A stretch of 7,357 bases of DNA from an uncultured Roseateles sp. (lineage in GTDB: Bacteria > Pseudomonadota > Gammaproteobacteria > Burkholderiales > Burkholderiaceae). Of the stretch, positions 5,285 to 7,357 are shown in pieces. The translations under genes were made by a program, and so were the position numbers. The stretch is taken from NCBI GenBank assembly GCA_946480605.1, contig CAMLKW010000216.1:1-7357 (forward strand), written 5' to 3'. Position 1 is the stretch's first letter; every line of letters starts with the position of its first letter. The notes beneath the pieces were generated by a model. That model searched no databases and was not told where the DNA came from. It saw only the letters and a program-made list of their open reading frames with translations.

Positions 5285-6724
5285 TTATGGAGTCGAGGTC
5301 GTCTTGACCTCGGCTTTCTGTTCCAGCGGCGCCTTGGATGCAATGACCGGCTGGCCCTTGAGCTTGTTCAGCGCCTGCACCAGCGGGAAGTCCTCGGCCG
5401 AGCCGAACTCCGGCAGCGGCTTGGGCGGCTCGTTGCGCTTGGCGTACTCGGCCTCCAGCTTCTGGCGGGCTTCGTCGCGGGCTTTCTGGCGAGCCTCGTT
5501 GTCCTCGGGGCCGTTGGCCAGGTGCTTCTCCAGGTCGGCTTCGCGCATGCGCAGCGCGGCGAAGACGTTGCCCTCGGCGGTCTCGTCCAGCAGCACGTCG
5601 GGCGTGATGCCCTTGGCCTGGATGGAGCGGCCGGCCGGCGTGTAGTAGCGCGCGGTGGTGATCTTCAGCGCCGTTTCCGGGCCCAGCTGGCGCACGGTCT
5701 GCACCGAGCCCTTGCCGAAGGTCTGGGCGCCCATGATGGTGGCGCGCTTGTGGTCCTGCAGCGCGCCGGCCACGATCTCGCTGGCGCTGGCCGAGCCCTC
5801 GTTGACCAGCACCACCAGCGGCACGGTCTTCAGGGCTGCGGGCAGGCGCTTGATGGGGTCGTCGTTGCCGCGGCGGCGGTAGTCTTCCGGCGAGGCCTTG
5901 TAGCTGAACTTGGACTCGGCGATCTGGCCGTTGGTGGACACCACCTCGACGTCGCGCGGCAGGAAGGCGGCCGACACGGCGATGGACGCGTCCAGCAGGC
6001 CGCCCGGGTCGTTGCGCAGGTCCAGCACCAGACCCTTGAGGTGGGGCTCCTGCTTGTAGATCTCTTCGAGCTTCTTCGCGAAGTCGTCGACGGTGCGGTC
6101 CTGGAACTGGCTGATGCGCAGCCAGGCGTAGCCGGGCTCCACGACCTTGGCGCGCACGCTCTGCACCTTGATCTCTTCCCGCGTGATGGTCACGGGGAAG
6201 GTGCGGTTCTCGGCCTTGCGGTAGATGGTCAGGCTGACCTTGGTGGCCGGATCGCCGCGCATCTTCTTGACGGCCTGGTCGATGGACAGGCCGCGCACGG
6301 CGGTGTCGTCGATGCGGCTGATGAGGTCGCCGCTCTTCAGGCCGGCGCGGAAGGCGGGCGAGCCTTCGATGGGCGAGACGATCTTGACCAGGCCGTCTTC
6401 CATGCCGATCTCTATGCCCACGCCGACGAACTTGCCGGACGTGCCTTCGCGGAATTCCTTGAAGGTCTTCTTGTCGAAGAACTGGGAGTGCGGGTCCAGC
6501 CCGGACACCATGCCGGAGATGGCGTCGTTGATGAGCTTCTTCTCGTCGACGGCCTCGACGTACTCGGCCTTGACCAGCCCGAAGACCGCAGCCAGCTGCT
6601 GCATTTCTTCCAACGGCAGCGGCGACAGGCTGCTGCGGGCGTTGGCCTGCAATTGCATCGTGGTGAGCGCACCCGCGACGGCCCCGAGGGCGACCCAACC
6701 GGCGACTTTGAATTTGGAGCTCAT
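5285..6724 (-). CDS. ctpA: Carboxy-terminal processing protease, S41 family
   Basis: A 479-residue periplasmic serine protease that trims or degrades envelope proteins from the C-terminus. Residues 7-24 are a hydrophobic signal or membrane anchor (VAGWVALGAVAGALTT). A helical region with the GMVSGLDPHSQFFD motif (71-84) leads to a PDZ domain at about 95-170 (FVGVGIEIGMEDG, SPAFRAGLKSGDLI). The S41 core spans about 190-380. The catalytic Ser-Lys dyad is S313 in NEGSASASEI and K338 in TFGKGSVQ, 25 residues apart as in E. coli Prc and CtpA, with Q342 at the expected place. GLVLDLRNDPGGLLD (231-245) is the conserved oxyanion-side strand. A charged helical tail (about 395-430) and a low-complexity end (430-479) follow. 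The ATG is supported by AGGA eight bases upstream. A terminator lies just after the stop. Relatives often sit next to moeB; here three opposite-strand genes intervene. Confidence 0.95.
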   Translation of the reverse strand: MSSKFKVAGWVALGAVAGALTTMQLQANARSSLSPLPLEEMQQLAAVFGLVKAEYVEAVDEKKLINDAISGMVSGLDPHSQFFDKKTFKEFREGTSGKFVGVGIEIGMEDGLVKIVSPIEGSPAFRAGLKSGDLISRIDDTAVRGLSIDQAVKKMRGDPATKVSLTIYRKAENRTFPVTITREEIKVQSVRAKVVEPGYAWLRISQFQDRTVDDFAKKLEEIYKQEPHLKGLVLDLRNDPGGLLDASIAVSAAFLPRDVEVVSTNGQIAESKFSYKASPEDYRRRGNDDPIKRLPAALKTVPLVVLVNEGSASASEIVAGALQDHKRATIMGAQTFGKGSVQTVRQLGPETALKITTARYYTPAGRSIQAKGITPDVLLDETAEGNVFAALRMREADLEKHLANGPEDNEARQKARDEARQKLEAEYAKRNEPPKPLPEFGSAEDFPLVQALNKLKGQPVIASKAPLEQKAEVKTTSTP

Positions 6725-6786
6725 GAGCCGAGTCCTGTGATCAACGTGATCCTGTCGAAACCGCTTGACAGGTGAGGCCCAGTGTA
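6725..6786 (-). promoter_or_regulatory. ctpA leader: candidate -10, two dyads and RBS
   Basis: Read on the minus strand, a possible -10 TACACT (6786-6781) is followed by an inverted repeat CCTGTC/GACAGG (arms 6772-6767 and 6756-6751, 10-base loop), then GATCA-CGT-TGATC (6751-6739), then AGGA (6736-6733) eight bases before the ATG. No good -35 is found 16-18 bp before the TACACT, so the promoter assignment is weak; the ribosome-binding site is convincing. The two dyads could fold in the 5' leader or act as an operator. The remaining upstream gap to 6913 holds a seven-base G run (6798-6792 on the minus strand) and nothing else I can recognise. Confidence 0.35.
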
Positions 6787-6913
6787 GCCGTCCCCCCCAA
6801 TTTGCCGGATCGGTTTACCCGACAGAAACCCTTCAATTTCCCGCAGCAGTGATGGATTGCGCGGCCGTGGCGGGTGGCGCCGGTGCCGAAAGTCAGGGGC
6901 GGTGGCGGCCGGC

Positions 6914-7357
6914 TCAACACCTCAGCGTGCGTCCCGACAGTGCACAGCTGGCCAGCGGCTGGCCCAGCGTGTTGAAGGCCTGGATCTGCCAGCCCTGGGG
7001 CGTGGCGGTCAGCAGTGTCAGGCCGAACTCGGTGTGGCTGTGGAAGCTCTCCAGCCGCACGCCGGGCAGGGGCTCGGTTCTCAGCGCGGCGCGCGCGTCG
7101 ATGGGGCCGTGAGCGGCCGAGCCGCCGTTGCCGATGACCAGACTGGCGGGATGGTTGCTCGCAAAGCCCAGCAACTGATGGGTGTGCAGGTGGCCGTGCA
7201 GGCTGGCCTGCACGGCGGGCGGCAGCAGCCGGTGGCCGAAAGCGTCCTGCAGCAGCGCCGTGAGGCCGGAGCTCACCGGGTCGGGGCGGCCGCTCAGGCT
7301 GGGGCCGAAGGCCAGGCTGGGGTGGTGGCTGAGGAACAGGCTCTGCGCCCGTTCGCC
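6914..7357 (-). CDS. Metallophosphoesterase, C-terminal fragment
   Basis: The last 147 residues of a gene that enters from the right edge. SLFLSHHPSLAFG (residues 6-18 of the fragment, histidines 11-12) is the histidine block after the central sheet, and LHGHLHTHQL (53-62) with G-H-L-H at 55-58 is the final GHxH metal-binding block of calcineurin-like phosphoesterases. SLVIGNGGSAAHG (about 73-85) is a typical following strand and loop. A roughly 50-residue beta-rich tail ends the protein. The first metal blocks lie outside the window. The sequence is not closely similar to the CpdA-like start at the left edge and looks like another subfamily, perhaps an exported one, but the N-terminus is not visible. 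It is upstream of and co-directional with ctpA, 189 bp away, with no clear terminator between them. The substrate is unknown. Confidence 0.82.
   Translation of the reverse strand, partial: GERAQSLFLSHHPSLAFGPSLSGRPDPVSSGLTALLQDAFGHRLLPPAVQASLHGHLHTHQLLGFASNHPASLVIGNGGSAAHGPIDARAALRTEPLPGVRLESFHSHTEFGLTLLTATPQGWQIQAFNTLGQPLASCALSGRTLRC

Noticed and set aside
5279..6775. Long plus-strand open frame (498 codons) opposite ctpA.
   Set aside because: It is the antisense shadow of ctpA, with no recognisable domain, while the minus strand encodes a full S41 protease with catalytic Ser and Lys.
6792..6798. A run of seven G (minus strand) upstream of ctpA as a phase-variable promoter tract.
   Set aside because: No credible -35/-10 pair flanks the run, and a seven-base run is common enough by chance in high-GC DNA.
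1..7357. Metallophosphoesterase start at the left edge and end at the right edge, both minus strand, as if the window were one circular molecule with a split gene.
   Set aside because: Joining the ends puts the two parts out of frame (two leftover bases on the left, none on the right), gives only about 176 residues, and omits the GD and GNHD blocks. The two pieces also look like different subfamilies.

Overview
This window looks like a stretch of a high-GC betaproteobacterial chromosome, most likely order Burkholderiales and probably Comamonadaceae. The basis is the strong G/C third-position bias and the character of the encoded proteins (CtpA, MoeB, long LOG-family protein, RocF-type arginase). 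No rRNA, tRNA, CRISPR array, integrase or transposase was found. It is mostly an ordinary housekeeping and accessory region, and I do not see a clear new multi-gene system. The two most notable items are a short array of hairpin-forming tandem repeats at the 3' end of the arginase gene and a MerR-type operator next to a small oxidoreductase/exporter cassette.

Layout from left to right. Positions 1-86 (minus) hold the first 29 codons of a calcineurin-like metallophosphoesterase. Positions 137-313 hold about four copies of a ~47-bp repeat, the last of which contains the arginase stop codon. Then come three co-directional minus-strand genes, in transcription order: moeB (2885-2139), a long-form LOG-family (TIGR00730-like) nucleotide phosphoribohydrolase gene (2070-1204) and rocF arginase (1207-287). 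The LOG and arginase genes overlap in an ATGA. Divergent from moeB across a 56-bp gap is a plus-strand set: a MerR-family regulator (2942-3334), a flavodoxin-fold NAD(P)H oxidoreductase (3391-3990) and a 12-TM MFS transporter (4049-5209). A hairpin with an oligo-T tail on the minus strand (5226-5252) separates this set from ctpA (6724-5285, minus), a periplasmic S41 processing protease. Positions 6914-7357 (minus) hold the C-terminal 147 residues of a second, different metallophosphoesterase.

How the genes may work together. The plus-strand trio reads as sense, reduce, export: the MerR protein probably responds to a redox-active or toxic small molecule or metal, and a perfect 18-bp dyad in a 19-bp promoter spacer lies just ahead of the oxidoreductase gene. 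From memory of Burkholderiales genomes, ctpA and moeB are often adjacent and co-directional, so the trio may be an insertion between them. The minus-strand genes have roles in proteolytic processing (CtpA), sulfur-carrier activation for molybdopterin or thiamine (MoeB), nucleotide salvage or clean-up (LOG) and arginine breakdown to ornithine and urea (RocF). Apart from the coupled LOG/arginase pair they need not share a pathway.
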